Part shown: piece by piece, positions 30,140 to 39,650 of the stretch
Layout of the letters: the number at the start of each line of letters is the position of its first letter
Numbering within the stretch: position 1 is the first letter of the stretch
Assembly: GCA_030538475.1 (NCBI GenBank)
Contig: JAUNTX010000007.1
Span: forward strand, 53,669 to 117,668
Origin: Dermabacter sp.
GTDB lineage: Bacteria > Actinomycetota > Actinomycetes > Actinomycetales > Dermabacteraceae
Reading direction: 5' to 3'
Length of the DNA: 64,000 bases
Position numbers and translations under genes: made by a program
Notes under the pieces: model-generated
What the model was told of the DNA's origin: nothing
Seen by the model: the letters and a program-made list of their open reading frames with translations, nothing else
Databases searched by the model: none

Positions 30140-31399
30140 ATGAGTGGAAACGCGCGAGAGTCCGTGGGCTTCGAGATCGCCGCGAGGCACGGCGACAAGG
30201 CGCGGGCGGGGACGATTCACACCCCGCACGGCCCCATCCAGACCCCCGCCTTCATCCCCGTCGGCACGAAAGCCACCGTGAAATCGGTGCTGCCCGAATC
30301 GATGGCGGCGCTCGGAGCCCAGGCGCTCCTGGCCAACGCCTACCACCTGTACCTCCAGCCCGGGCACGACCTCGTGGACGAGGCGGGCGGGCTCGGTGCC
30401 TTCATGAACTGGCCCGGCCCCACCTACACCGACTCGGGCGGCTTCCAGGTGATGAGCCTCGGCGCGGGCTTCCAGAAGGTCCTGTCCGAATCGTTCGCCG
30501 GGAGCGACCGCGCCGCCACCCCGAACGGGGCCGACGACGACGTGAAAAAGGGCAAGGAACGCCTCGCGCACGTGGACGACGACGGCGTGAACTTCCGCAG
30601 CTTCATCGACGGCAGCCAGCACCGCTTCACGCCCGAAGTGTCCATGCAGATTCAGCACTCGCTCGGCGCGGACATCATGTTCGCGTTCGATGAGCTGACC
30701 ACCCTCATGAACTCGCGCGGCTACCAGGAGGAAGCGCTCGAACGCACGCGCCTGTGGGCGATCCGCTGCCTGAGCGAGCACGCCCGCCTCACCGAGGAGC
30801 GCTCCGACAAGCCGTACCAGCAGCTGTGGGGAGTCATCCAGGGTGCCCAGTACGAGGACCTGCGCCGCACGGCCGCGCGCGACCTCGGCGCGATGAGCGT
30901 GGACGGGTGGGAGTTCGACGGCTTCGGGATCGGAGGCGCGCTCGAAAAGGAACGCCTCAGCGAGATCGTCGGCTGGGTGAGCGACGAGCTTCCCGAGGCG
31001 AAGCCGAGGCACCTGCTGGGCCTGTCCGAAATGGACGACCTCTTCGCCGGGGTGGCCGCGGGCGCCGACACGTTCGACTGCGTGTCCCCCTCGCGGGTGG
31101 CCCGCAACTCCGCCGTCTACACGCGCACGGGCCGGGTGAACCTCACCGGCGCCCGCTACCGTCGGCAATTCGCCCCCATCGACGAGGGCTGCGACTGCTA
31201 CACGTGCACCCACTACACCGCCGCGTACATCCACCACCTGTTCAAGGCGAAAGAAATGCTCTCGTCCACCCTGTGCACGATCCACAACGAGCGGTTCGTG
31301 GTGCGGCTCGTGGACCAGATCCGCGCCTCGATCATCGATGGCAGCTTCGAGGAACTGCGCGTCGAGGCCACGGGCGCCTACTACGGCGAGGTTCGGTAG
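30140..31399 (+). CDS. tgt: tRNA-guanine transglycosylase (queuine/preQ1)
   Basis: Exchanges guanine 34 of GUN-anticodon tRNAs for preQ1 or queuine. 419 residues. The active-site aspartates are in TYTDSGGFQVMSL and DTFDCVSPSRVARNS; the zinc site is the CDCYTC motif plus the His pair in YIHHLF. A ~40-residue insertion after the first motif (around residues 115-155) is common in actinobacterial members. No queuosine-synthesis gene is visible nearby. The TAG stop doubles as the first three bases of the jetA -10 hexamer. Confidence 0.96.
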   Translation: MSGNARESVGFEIAARHGDKARAGTIHTPHGPIQTPAFIPVGTKATVKSVLPESMAALGAQALLANAYHLYLQPGHDLVDEAGGLGAFMNWPGPTYTDSGGFQVMSLGAGFQKVLSESFAGSDRAATPNGADDDVKKGKERLAHVDDDGVNFRSFIDGSQHRFTPEVSMQIQHSLGADIMFAFDELTTLMNSRGYQEEALERTRLWAIRCLSEHARLTEERSDKPYQQLWGVIQGAQYEDLRRTAARDLGAMSVDGWEFDGFGIGGALEKERLSEIVGWVSDELPEAKPRHLLGLSEMDDLFAGVAAGADTFDCVSPSRVARNSAVYTRTGRVNLTGARYRRQFAPIDEGCDCYTCTHYTAAYIHHLFKAKEMLSSTLCTIHNERFVVRLVDQIRASIIDGSFEELRVEATGAYYGEVR

Positions 31400-31402
31400 G
31401 CT
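31397..31402 (+). promoter_or_regulatory. jetA promoter -10 overlapping the tgt stop codon
   Basis: TAGGCT, whose TAG is the tgt stop. Six bases separate it from the jetA GTG at 31409, giving a leaderless jetA mRNA. A CGGTAGGCT block also occurs upstream of jetB at 50114-50122. Confidence 0.5.
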
Positions 31403-31408
31403 CATCCC

Positions 31409-32929
31409 GTGACCTCGAGCGATACCTTCCGGGAGGCGGCCTTCGGCGCCGCGAGCCTCGGGCGCGCCGGTAACCTGAGCGCCGCGGACCGCAAGCAGGA
31501 CTACGAGCATCTGCGCCGCATGTCCACGTGGCGCCTGCTGTCGGCGACGAAAGCGCCCGCGGTCCTCGCGATCCTCGGCACCGTGTTTCCCGCGGGGGAC
31601 CGCCGACTCGAGCGTTCCGAACTGACCGCGCGCGTGGCGATGCACGTGGAGTTACTGCACGACGACGCGGAGCAACGCACGACCGCGAGCGATTATCTCG
31701 ATGCGTGGGTGCGCGAGGGCTACCTGACCCGCCGCGACGATCCGAGCCGCCTCGAGACCACGTTCGAGCTCTCGCCTTCGACCCTTGAGGCGATCCAGTT
31801 CCTCGGCTCGCTTCAGGTGCACCGGCCCACGACGACCGAGTCGCGCCTCGCGCTCGTGATCCAGCAGTTCGAGCGGCTCGCGGAGGATACCGAGGCCAAT
31901 CGCGATATTCGCTTGCGGGATCTGCAGCGCAGGCGCGCCCAGATCGAGGCGGAGATTCAGGCCCTGAGCGACGGCGATCCGCTCGTGCCGTCGGCCGAAC
32001 GCTCCGCGGATCGCCTGCGGGACATCCTGCAGATCGCCGACGAACTGAGCGGCGACTTCCTCCAGTACCGCGAAGACTTGCGAGCCGTTGACCTGCATAT
32101 TCGTGAACAGATCCTCTCCCCGGAGGGCTCGCGCGGGGAGATCCTTGACCAGCTGCTCGCGGGCGACGATCTGCTCGGGCAGTCCACCGTGGGCAAAACC
32201 TTCACGGCGTTCTTCCGCCTGCTCAACGACCCGAGCCAGAACGCCCTCGCCCAGGATGTTATTGATCGCCTCCTCAGCCGCGACTTCACCCGCACTCTCA
32301 CGCGAGACGAACGCGAACGGCTTGCGAGCGTGTTCAGCGACCTGTACGAGCCCGCGCAGGAAGTCCTCGACGTCAAGACCGAGCTGTACCGCTCCCTCGC
32401 CCGCTTCGTGCGCAGCCAGGATTTCCGCCATCACCGCCTGCTCCTGGACCTCCTGCAGCAGGCACAGGGGATTGCGCTCGCGCAAAAGGAGAGCGTGCAG
32501 CACCGCGCGCCCGAACAGCTTGATCTTCCGCTGTCCCGCGCGCTCATGAGCTCCGTCGCCCAGCAGATCCTCAAGGACCCCACGGACCCGGGCACGCCCG
32601 CGGAATCCACCGTGCACGATGCGACCGCGCTCAGCGTGGACGTGCTCGAGGACCTCGTGCGCACCAACGACATCGACATCGTGGGCCTCACCCGCAGCGT
32701 CAACGCCCGGCTCCAGGCCGACGGCCAAGCCTCCGTGGCCTCCATCGTGCGCGCCGACGGCGCCCCCCAGGGCCTCGCGAGCATCATCGGCCTCATGTTC
32801 CTCGCCACCCAGTACGGCAGCGAGCGCGACGCGGCCACCGAAATTGTGCGGTGGCACGAAGGCGAGGACGCGGCCTACGCCGCGAAGATCCCCACCTTCT
32901 ACTTCCTCACGCCCGTTCCCGATCCGTAG
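31409..32929 (+). CDS. jetA: Wadjet/MksBEF-like system subunit JetA (DUF3375, MksF-like kleisin)
   Basis: 506 residues of the DUF3375 family, the kleisin-like subunit of Wadjet (JetABCD) complexes that recognise and cleave small circular plasmid DNA. Visible features are the N-terminal helical domain ADRKQDYEHLRRMSTWRLLSA, a long helical and coiled-coil middle (residues ~150-330), QSTVGKTFTAFFRLL and a conserved C-terminal end, EIVRWHEGEDAAY. Length is normal, so the gene is complete. Its expected partners jetB and jetC are 17.2 kb away on the same strand, which is abnormal. Family assignment is from pattern recognition plus the presence of those partners. Confidence 0.85.
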   Translation: MTSSDTFREAAFGAASLGRAGNLSAADRKQDYEHLRRMSTWRLLSATKAPAVLAILGTVFPAGDRRLERSELTARVAMHVELLHDDAEQRTTASDYLDAWVREGYLTRRDDPSRLETTFELSPSTLEAIQFLGSLQVHRPTTTESRLALVIQQFERLAEDTEANRDIRLRDLQRRRAQIEAEIQALSDGDPLVPSAERSADRLRDILQIADELSGDFLQYREDLRAVDLHIREQILSPEGSRGEILDQLLAGDDLLGQSTVGKTFTAFFRLLNDPSQNALAQDVIDRLLSRDFTRTLTRDERERLASVFSDLYEPAQEVLDVKTELYRSLARFVRSQDFRHHRLLLDLLQQAQGIALAQKESVQHRAPEQLDLPLSRALMSSVAQQILKDPTDPGTPAESTVHDATALSVDVLEDLVRTNDIDIVGLTRSVNARLQADGQASVASIVRADGAPQGLASIIGLMFLATQYGSERDAATEIVRWHEGEDAAYAAKIPTFYFLTPVPDP

Positions 32930-33094
32930 GCCGTGCCCGCGGGGGCGGTGCCGATGCGTGTGTGTCGCTTTTTCGGCCTGGGGGCTGGTTGTCCACAATC
33001 GGGCGGTGGTGCTGGCGGTCACTCTGGAGATTGCTTACCCTGTGAGCACGAGTCCCGCGACAGGCGCGCGGCGCAAGGGTGGAGCTGGTTGTAG

Positions 33095-33775
33095 ATGGCG
33101 ACGACGAACATGGGGCGGACGACTCGGGGAGTGTGGGCGAAGCGCCTGGCCGCAGCAGTAGCGATCGCGGCACTGGGCCTCACGGCGTGCAGCAACGACG
33201 AGGAGCCGGAGAAGCCGGCAGTCGAAACCACTGCGGAAAGCAACGAGAAGGCCGCGTCCGACAGCGGCGGAGACGACGCCAGCGACGGCGGCGAGGCGGG
33301 CGGGTTCGCGATGCCGCCCGAGAACGAAGGACTCCTGCCACCGGACCGCGCGAACTATCCGGGCATCGACTCGGAGACCGACGAAGGCGCCGAACAAACG
33401 GTCAGGTTCTTTATCGATGCGGTGTACTACGGCAATGCAACCGGCGATACAGCGCCCATAGAAAGCGTGTCCGCCTCCAATTGCACACTCTGCCTCAAAG
33501 CGATTGACGATATCGACACTCAAACCGGCATAGAGGGTTCATTTCTCGTCGGTTATGCAGTGGAGCCTCAAATGCTCACTGTCGCACCTCCGAATCAACC
33601 CGGCTTGACAAGTATATATTACGCATACCGTGAGGGCGATGCGTCTCGTCATTCTAGCGATGGTCGAATCGATTCCTATGCTGGGCGTGCCATGCACTCC
33701 GCCGCAAATCTACGACTCAAAGATGGTCGCTGGGAGGTCGTGACTATTGTTTGGGAAGAGGATTCAGATGTCTAA
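33095..33775 (+). CDS. DUF6318-type lipoprotein, copy 1
   Basis: 226 residues. The signal peptide ends in the lipobox LTAC (cysteine at about residue 32), followed by an acidic, Gly/Ser/Glu-rich linker. The domain has PPENEGLLPPDRANYPGID and a CxxC-type NCTLC. It should be anchored to the outer face of the membrane. Function of the family is unknown. The 5' half is GC-rich and ~80% identical in protein to copy 2 at 34909; the 3' half is AT-rich and far more divergent. Eight bases overlap the next gene. Confidence 0.8.
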   Translation: MATTNMGRTTRGVWAKRLAAAVAIAALGLTACSNDEEPEKPAVETTAESNEKAASDSGGDDASDGGEAGGFAMPPENEGLLPPDRANYPGIDSETDEGAEQTVRFFIDAVYYGNATGDTAPIESVSASNCTLCLKAIDDIDTQTGIEGSFLVGYAVEPQMLTVAPPNQPGLTSIYYAYREGDASRHSSDGRIDSYAGRAMHSAANLRLKDGRWEVVTIVWEEDSDV

Positions 33776-34823
33776 TCGCTCAAAAATAATGGTGATCTTC
33801 TTGGCGTTTGCGGTCATCCTATTTCCGATGGGCACGGCGGCAGCCAATCCCCCGCCCGACATGGTGCCGGATGTCTCGGACGATTCTAAAAGTATTAGTG
33901 TTGATGCTGTCCAAGAAGTCGTAACCAGCGGCGCTTCCGCGCCGCAAGTCCCAAACCTTACTCCCGCTAAGGCAATTGTGAAGCCCAGCATCGAAACGGT
34001 GTCGGCGCCTTGGTCGGATCCAGAGCGGGGTTGTCGCGGAACGTACATGGGGCAAGAAGATCAGGACGAGGCGGTTGCTGAAACTCTGGCGTGCCTGGGG
34101 TTCGCCAATGTGTGCACAGTGTTCAATAGAGTGCTTAATGATGGTTCGCAAGCTGTGGTGAGCCAGCGAGTGGATAGTTCGACGGGTGAAACGATCGGAG
34201 ATTCGGCGAACTTCTCCTGCGTGAGGCCCGGCAACGGTGGTGCGGGTGGCGTGGAGGCTGCGCCCGTCGTCGTCACCGAGACGGAGTTCGCATCCCTCGG
34301 TGTGGAGCCGCTCGTGGCGCATCTGGGGCCGCCGGTCGCGATGCAGATCCCGACCAGCATGGACGTGATCGTCTGGGCCGAGCGCCGAGTGCAAGAACTC
34401 CACACCGAACTGCTCGGTCAAGACGTGGTGATTCGAGCAACGCCCATCAAGTACGTGTGGACCTTCGGTGACGGCACCGAACTCACCACGTCGTTCGCGG
34501 GCAGGCCGTGGCCCGAACGGGACATTTCGATGCGGTACCGCAACGAAGGCTGGTACGAACTGTCTCTGACCACCGAGTTCGCTGGCGAGTACTCGGTGGC
34601 AGGTGGACCGTTCGTACCGATCGACGGCACCATCCACGTCACCTCCGAGCCCCGGTGGCTGTACACCAACGTGATGAAAGCGCGCCTGGTGAGCGGGCCC
34701 GTGGATCCGGCATTGAACGAGATCCCCGAACGCAGTGAAGAGACCCTCGGTAAGCCGAACCCGAAGGCGAAGAAGACAACCCTGAAGTACCCGGGTCAGA
34801 ACACGAAGAAGAAACGCCGGTAG
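33768..34823 (+). CDS. Secreted PKD-like domain protein
   Basis: 351 residues. A signal peptide (SKIMVIFLAFAVILFPMGTAAA) is cleaved near residue 27. A low-conservation region follows, then a PKD-like domain with YVWTFGDGTELTT and YRNEGWYELSLTTEFAGEYSV in the last third. The tail is Lys/Arg-rich. The ATG at 33768 overlaps the stop of DUF6318 copy 1 by 8 bp. The first ~430 bp are AT-rich and the rest GC-rich, a mosaic within one gene. PKD domains bind glycans or proteins outside the cell; a partner role with the flanking lipoproteins is a guess. Confidence 0.75.
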   Translation: MSNRSKIMVIFLAFAVILFPMGTAAANPPPDMVPDVSDDSKSISVDAVQEVVTSGASAPQVPNLTPAKAIVKPSIETVSAPWSDPERGCRGTYMGQEDQDEAVAETLACLGFANVCTVFNRVLNDGSQAVVSQRVDSSTGETIGDSANFSCVRPGNGGAGGVEAAPVVVTETEFASLGVEPLVAHLGPPVAMQIPTSMDVIVWAERRVQELHTELLGQDVVIRATPIKYVWTFGDGTELTTSFAGRPWPERDISMRYRNEGWYELSLTTEFAGEYSVAGGPFVPIDGTIHVTSEPRWLYTNVMKARLVSGPVDPALNEIPERSEETLGKPNPKAKKTTLKYPGQNTKKKRR

Positions 34824-34908
34824 AGGCATCTCTGCCGATGGAGCCACTGTTGTCTAGGCATGCGGAGGCGTCAGTGAGCTGGCGGGGGATAGGGCACCGG
34901 GTGGAAAG

Positions 34909-35625
34909 ATGAATATGAACGGTCGTCTGGGCTTTACGTGTCGGCAAGCGACTCGAAGTGCATGGGCGAAGCGACTGTCCGCTGTGGCCGCAATGGCGGT
35001 GCTTGGTCTGGCGGCGTGCAGTGCTGAGGGCGGGCGCGATGCCCCGCGGCTCGACCTCGCGAGTAGTGCCGCCTCGGATGCTGGTGGCGTGCAGGGCACA
35101 AGTGGGGGCGAAGGGGCGAGCGACGGCGGCAACGCGACGGACGAAGCGAGCGGCTTCGGGATGCCACCCGAAAACGAGGGCCTCCTGCCGCCCGACCGCG
35201 CAAACTACCCCGGGATCGACACCGAAACCGACGAAGGCGCACAGCAGACGGTCAAGTTCTTCTTTGACGCGATGTACTACGGCTACGCGACCGGAGACAC
35301 TGAACCGTTGGAAAGCGTGTCGAGCAAGAATTGCGTACAGTGCACTATTGCGATCGACGACATTCGCGAGCGAGCCGAAGTTGAGGGGGCGTTTTTGGTC
35401 GGGCATTCAGTTGAAGATGAACGGCTAACTGTGGCACCTTCAGAGCGAGCCGGACAAGCAAGAATATACTACGCCTATATCGAAGGTGCTACCACCAAAT
35501 ATTATGGGGATGGGCGCGTGGAGGAGTTCCCTGCAAGGCGCATGCACTCCGCTGCGCACCTCGCGTTCACAGTCGAGCGATGGAGCATTACCGAAATTGG
35601 TTGGGCGGAGAACCGCGATGAATGA
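34909..35625 (+). CDS. DUF6318-type lipoprotein, copy 2
   Basis: 238 residues, tandem paralogue of 33095-33775. The lipobox is LAAC (about residue 36). The shared core carries PPENEGLLPPDRANYPGID, FFDAMYYG and ESVSSKNCVQC. Copy 2 has a longer Gly/Ser/Ala linker. As in copy 1, the DNA switches from GC-rich to AT-rich in the middle of the domain (near 35290) and the protein diverges from there. Convergent with the following 4-TM gene. Confidence 0.8.
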   Translation: MNMNGRLGFTCRQATRSAWAKRLSAVAAMAVLGLAACSAEGGRDAPRLDLASSAASDAGGVQGTSGGEGASDGGNATDEASGFGMPPENEGLLPPDRANYPGIDTETDEGAQQTVKFFFDAMYYGYATGDTEPLESVSSKNCVQCTIAIDDIRERAEVEGAFLVGHSVEDERLTVAPSERAGQARIYYAYIEGATTKYYGDGRVEEFPARRMHSAAHLAFTVERWSITEIGWAENRDE

Positions 35626-35682
35626 GGGGATGCTGGTGTGAAGATGCGAGCGTGGGCACCCCCTACTGCCGGAGGTCGTCAC

Positions 35683-36201
35683 CTATCGCGAGAGTTCATG
35701 ACCTTCCGAGGAATGGCGCCCTGACCGGGTGACGAGCGCGATCCCGATGCCGAGGAGCGCCGCGATCAGCCAGCGCAGCTGATCGAGCGAGGTGGCGACG
35801 AGCCCCCAGGCGCGCCATCCGGGTTCCTGATCGCCCCACACGAACAGGGACGTGGGCGGGATGTACGCGACCGCGACGAATGGAGCCATGAGGATCCCGC
35901 CGAAAATAACGACGACCGCCGCGATAGAGAGGCTCCTGGTCAGTCCGGTGGTGCGAGTGATGAGGATGATCGCCACCACCCCGGCGGCGTATAGGAGCGC
36001 GTTCGGGATGGCGGAGAGCAGCAGGTACAGCGGCGCGTGGACGAACATCACGTTGAGCCCGGCGTACGGGTCCGGACTCGCGAGCGCGGCCTGCGTTTGC
36101 GGTGCCAGGAGCGTGAGCCCGACGATCACGAGGGCAAGGCTCGTGACGAGGGCAGAGACCGCGAGAGCGAGGTAGAGGACGCCGGTCTTCACGGGGGACA
36201 T
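35683..36201 (-). CDS. Four-helix membrane protein, paralogue 1
   Basis: 172 residues, four hydrophobic helices (GVLYLALAVSALVTSLALVIVGL, YLLLSAIPNALLYAAGVVAII, SLSIAAVVVIFGGILMAPFVAV, LRWLIAALLGIGIALV). I do not recognise a named family. The protein at 49414-50010 shares the same opening (M-x-P-x-K-x-G), the same helix spacing and the DxLRWLxAxxLGIxI motif, so the two are paralogues. They lie near opposite ends of the block that splits the jet locus and point the same way. Confidence 0.7.
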   Translation of the reverse strand: MSPVKTGVLYLALAVSALVTSLALVIVGLTLLAPQTQAALASPDPYAGLNVMFVHAPLYLLLSAIPNALLYAAGVVAIILITRTTGLTRSLSIAAVVVIFGGILMAPFVAVAYIPPTSLFVWGDQEPGWRAWGLVATSLDQLRWLIAALLGIGIALVTRSGRHSSEGHELSR

Positions 36202-36257
36202 GGGGACTCCTTCGCTGTACGGACGCTCCGGGCCCGCGGCGAGGTGCAGGGGCGAAG

Positions 36258-39200
36258 TTACCGGGTGTGGATCACGAGGCGGGCACCCGGGCTCAGGAGC
36301 GAGGCGGGGATGCTCACCCCGCCGGGGCGATACGCGCGAGGCACCTCCCGGATATCCCCCATCGTCGCAGAGGGGTCCTCCGCGTCATAGACCGTGCCCG
36401 TGGGAAGTTCTATCCGGCGCACGCCGTGCCCGAGCGGTCCCAGAACAAACGAGACGTCGAGGCTGCCGCCCGCATGGGGCACGCTCGCCGCGAGCGTCGC
36501 GAGCGACGGCGGGAGGACGGGATCGATCTCGAGACGATCAGCACGGGTGCGCAGCCCAAGGATGGACTCGCGCACCAGCCGCAGGATCAGCCCCGGGCCC
36601 GAGGAATAGACGCGCCAGCCGCCTTCGAAGAGCAGCGGGTCGTCGTCGGCCTCTGCCTGCTCGAAGAGTCGTTCGGGGTGGCTCTGGGCCTCTTCGCGGT
36701 CGGCGAACCTCGCGTCGGAACTGGAAAAGTAGCAGGTGGACTGGCGGGGTGCCGCGCGGTGGGAGCGCTCGGTGAGGCCGAGCGGCAGGATGCCCAGGAG
36801 CGCCGCCCACGCGCGTTCTCCTTCGCCCAGCTGTGCGAGGGCTTCGATCCATCGCACGTGCGCGTGGGTGTACATGAGCCCGATCTCGCGGCCCCAGAAC
36901 GTGGCGGTTTCCGCCCGCTGGAACATGTGCGTTTGCCCGCCTCGATACGTGATGGGGGTGTCGAACAGGTAGAGGCCCGTGGGGCCCACCAGGTGGGTCT
37001 GCACAAGGGCGGCGTGGGCGCGGGCGTCCTCGGGATCGAGGAGTTCGTGAGCGATGGCGTGGATCATTTGCAGCGAGCCGTGGGTGAGGCCCGTGCGGGT
37101 ATCGCGTGGATGCACGAGCAGTTCCGCGTGCCCGTCGTCTCCGATGATCGCGTAGCCGGCGAGTTCGCCGTCGGCCATGAGGCGCTCACGCACGGCGGCC
37201 CGGGTGCTCGCCGCCCGGTCCAGCATCCGCTGTGAGAGCGCCGCATCCGCCGCGTGCACGTGCGGGGCCAGGGAGGAGAGGGCGTGAATCTCGAGCACGG
37301 CGCTCCACGTCGAGCACAGGTGCCGGGCCAGGTCGGGCTGGGCGGGCTGGAGAGAATCGTTCCAGTCGCCGTGACCGTACGCGGGCAGCCGGGGATCCGC
37401 GGTGCGGTGGCGGTCGATGACATCGAGGGCGAGGCGCACATGCGCGAGGATCGGCGACGGGGCGGCAAAAGAAGAGGGGCCGACGAGGGGCGTCTCATGG
37501 ACAAGAATCCCCTGGTCGCCGGTGGCGGCCAGGTAGTCGGCGAGGGCGAGCAGGGGCCAGTAGATGACATCGCCGTGAGAATCACGCCTGCCGGGCCCAG
37601 CCATGCCGGGAAGGTACTCGAACCACTGGGGCCACGTGCCGTCCACCTGCTGGGCGGCAAAGATCCGCACGATCACCTCGCGCAGGGCGGCGGGTTCGTC
37701 GGTGGCCACGAGGAGGCCGACGGGACCCTGGGAGACATCGCGCGTGCCCCAGGCACCGCCGATGAACTGTTCGAGACCGCGGGGAGTTTGGTAGTGGACG
37801 CGCGCATCGTGGGCGAGGTGCGCGAGCATGTCGCTGACAACGGCCACGCTCTTCTCGCTGCCGGATTCGAGGGTGGGAAGGCGCCACGGGTGGGACGCGG
37901 CAGGATCGGTGCCGGGGGCCGGGGGTGCATCGGTGGCGAGCCGGGCCATCGCCTCGGGAAGGGCAGCCGTAAGGCGCAGTGTGCTGCGGCCCGGCCCACC
38001 GAGGTCGATCACGCGGACCTCGGGCGCGTGATCGGCGCCGTCGCTGAACAGGACAGCGGAGGAGTGCTGATCGAGGACCGACGGCCGGGCCGGCGCATCG
38101 CCACGGGTGGGCTCGTGTACGGCGTCGATGCTGAGGCGGCCCGTATCGCCCACGATGATGGCCCGCAGATCGCTCGCTCCGGTGTGCTCCACGCTCACGT
38201 CGCAGCGGCCGTCGGTGCGCACCGTCGAGGTCACGAGCACGCGCTCGGTGCCCCACCGATACAGCCACGTGCACGACTGGTCCATCTGGGCCCAGAGCGT
38301 CGGGATGCCGAGGAGCCGCCAGGCCCCCTCCGCGCCGGGGTCGCGGCGCAGAAGCCGCACCCCGGAGGCCCGGGTGAGCCCCACATAGGAGCGGCGAGGC
38401 GCAAGGGCGGGGGCGGCGCACGCGTGCCCGTAGGTGAGCTGGGAGGCGAAGATCCCGTTCATCCACGCCGTCGCGGCCGTGCTGGGCACCTCGATGCCCG
38501 CCGAGGCGGTGGCCGTCAGAATGTGGCCGTGCGGGCGAAGAACCGCACGTTCCTTCGCCCCGGTCACGACGTGGGCGTACCCCACGGTGCCCGCGTGCAG
38601 GCGGCCGTCGGCCCCTACTTCCCGATGCCGAAGCGCGCCCGGCTCTCCCGCCAGAGGCGCGCCCTCGCGGGAGGGCTCATCCCGGGGTGGTGGCGCATCC
38701 GACAGCCACCCCCACCGGAGGTCGTCGTCCGTCGGCTCGTCGCCGTCCAGAGCGGCGGCGGACGCGAACAGATTCGTGGGAACCTCCCGCCCGCTCCGCT
38801 CCAGAGCGTCATCGCCGAAAGAGGGCGCCTCCCAGCCGTGGCGCGCCGCCTCCTCGGCCACCCACCGGGCGTCCTCGCTCGTGGTGCGGCCGGGATGATC
38901 CTCGACCACGAACGCCCACATCCGGCCCGTGAACTGCTCGCCCGGCGTCAGGGTCCGCGCCGTCGTGCGCAGCGCCACGAGCGAATGCTCATGCTGGAGG
39001 CGCGCCGAGGGCAGGTCCCGATCGGGGTCCAGCCCGTCTCCGCGAGCGAGGTCCACGAGTTGCAGCGCGTCCGTGCCCCACGCATCCACGGGGGCGCTTG
39101 AGCCCACCGCGAGCCACGGATGGGGCCCGGAGGGAAGGTTGTTTCGCACGGCCATCGCGAGGGTCCCGTCCGGCAGGTCCAGCGCCGTGATGTCGAGGTA

Positions 39201-39650
39201 TTGCGAGACGTAGTACTCGTTGCGCCGCAGATCCTCCCATGGCGTGAGCGCCGGATCGAGCGTGTGCAGGAGGTCCATCGTCACCGGCTCCGAGCCCTCG
39301 TTGAGGGCCCGGTATGCCCACGAGAGCGAGGTGCCGTCGGCATTCAGGCTCGGCCGCGCCGCCAGACGCACCGGGCCGATCCGGCAGGTGATCGTCCCGT
39401 CGGCCCCGACCCGGCGCTCCCGCATCTGCTGCCCGGCGACCGGGCCGCCCGTGGCCATGGCGGCCGGCGCTGCCGGGCCCGACACCCGCATCGCGGGACC
39501 GGAGCCGACGCGCACGAACAGGCCCGCGGGACCGCTTTCGAGAGGCGTCGAGGGGTATTGCAGGACGCTCAGAGAACCGGCCTTGAGCCGGGCAGGATCG
39601 CCCGCGGGCGTGAGCTCCAGGTGCAGGGGAAGAAGGGCAGGGGTGTTCAC
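36258..39650 (-). CDS. GH94-type phosphorylase, probably 1,2-beta-oligoglucan phosphorylase
   Basis: 1130 residues. The GH94 (clan GH-Q) pattern shows in QFIGGAWGTRDVSQGPVG, DSHGDVIYWPLLALADYL, the general-acid segment YGHGDWNDSLQP (D762 and D765) and HMFQRAETATFWGREIG. Length matches characterised 1,2-beta-oligoglucan phosphorylases (about 1110 residues), whose operons also carry GH3, a sugar-binding protein and two permeases. It would phosphorolyse sophoro-oligosaccharides to glucose 1-phosphate in the cytosol. The linkage is inferred from context; related beta-1,3 phosphorylases remain possible. GTG start overlaps the GH3 stop (GTGA). Confidence 0.75.
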   Translation of the reverse strand: MNTPALLPLHLELTPAGDPARLKAGSLSVLQYPSTPLESGPAGLFVRVGSGPAMRVSGPAAPAAMATGGPVAGQQMRERRVGADGTITCRIGPVRLAARPSLNADGTSLSWAYRALNEGSEPVTMDLLHTLDPALTPWEDLRRNEYYVSQYLDITALDLPDGTLAMAVRNNLPSGPHPWLAVGSSAPVDAWGTDALQLVDLARGDGLDPDRDLPSARLQHEHSLVALRTTARTLTPGEQFTGRMWAFVVEDHPGRTTSEDARWVAEEAARHGWEAPSFGDDALERSGREVPTNLFASAAALDGDEPTDDDLRWGWLSDAPPPRDEPSREGAPLAGEPGALRHREVGADGRLHAGTVGYAHVVTGAKERAVLRPHGHILTATASAGIEVPSTAATAWMNGIFASQLTYGHACAAPALAPRRSYVGLTRASGVRLLRRDPGAEGAWRLLGIPTLWAQMDQSCTWLYRWGTERVLVTSTVRTDGRCDVSVEHTGASDLRAIIVGDTGRLSIDAVHEPTRGDAPARPSVLDQHSSAVLFSDGADHAPEVRVIDLGGPGRSTLRLTAALPEAMARLATDAPPAPGTDPAASHPWRLPTLESGSEKSVAVVSDMLAHLAHDARVHYQTPRGLEQFIGGAWGTRDVSQGPVGLLVATDEPAALREVIVRIFAAQQVDGTWPQWFEYLPGMAGPGRRDSHGDVIYWPLLALADYLAATGDQGILVHETPLVGPSSFAAPSPILAHVRLALDVIDRHRTADPRLPAYGHGDWNDSLQPAQPDLARHLCSTWSAVLEIHALSSLAPHVHAADAALSQRMLDRAASTRAAVRERLMADGELAGYAIIGDDGHAELLVHPRDTRTGLTHGSLQMIHAIAHELLDPEDARAHAALVQTHLVGPTGLYLFDTPITYRGGQTHMFQRAETATFWGREIGLMYTHAHVRWIEALAQLGEGERAWAALLGILPLGLTERSHRAAPRQSTCYFSSSDARFADREEAQSHPERLFEQAEADDDPLLFEGGWRVYSSGPGLILRLVRESILGLRTRADRLEIDPVLPPSLATLAASVPHAGGSLDVSFVLGPLGHGVRRIELPTGTVYDAEDPSATMGDIREVPRAYRPGGVSIPASLLSPGARLVIHTR

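Noticed and set aside
36258..39650. Cellobiose phosphorylase as the specific name of the GH94 protein
   Set aside because: It is some 300 residues longer than cellobiose phosphorylases, and the operon matches oligoglucan phosphorylase loci better.
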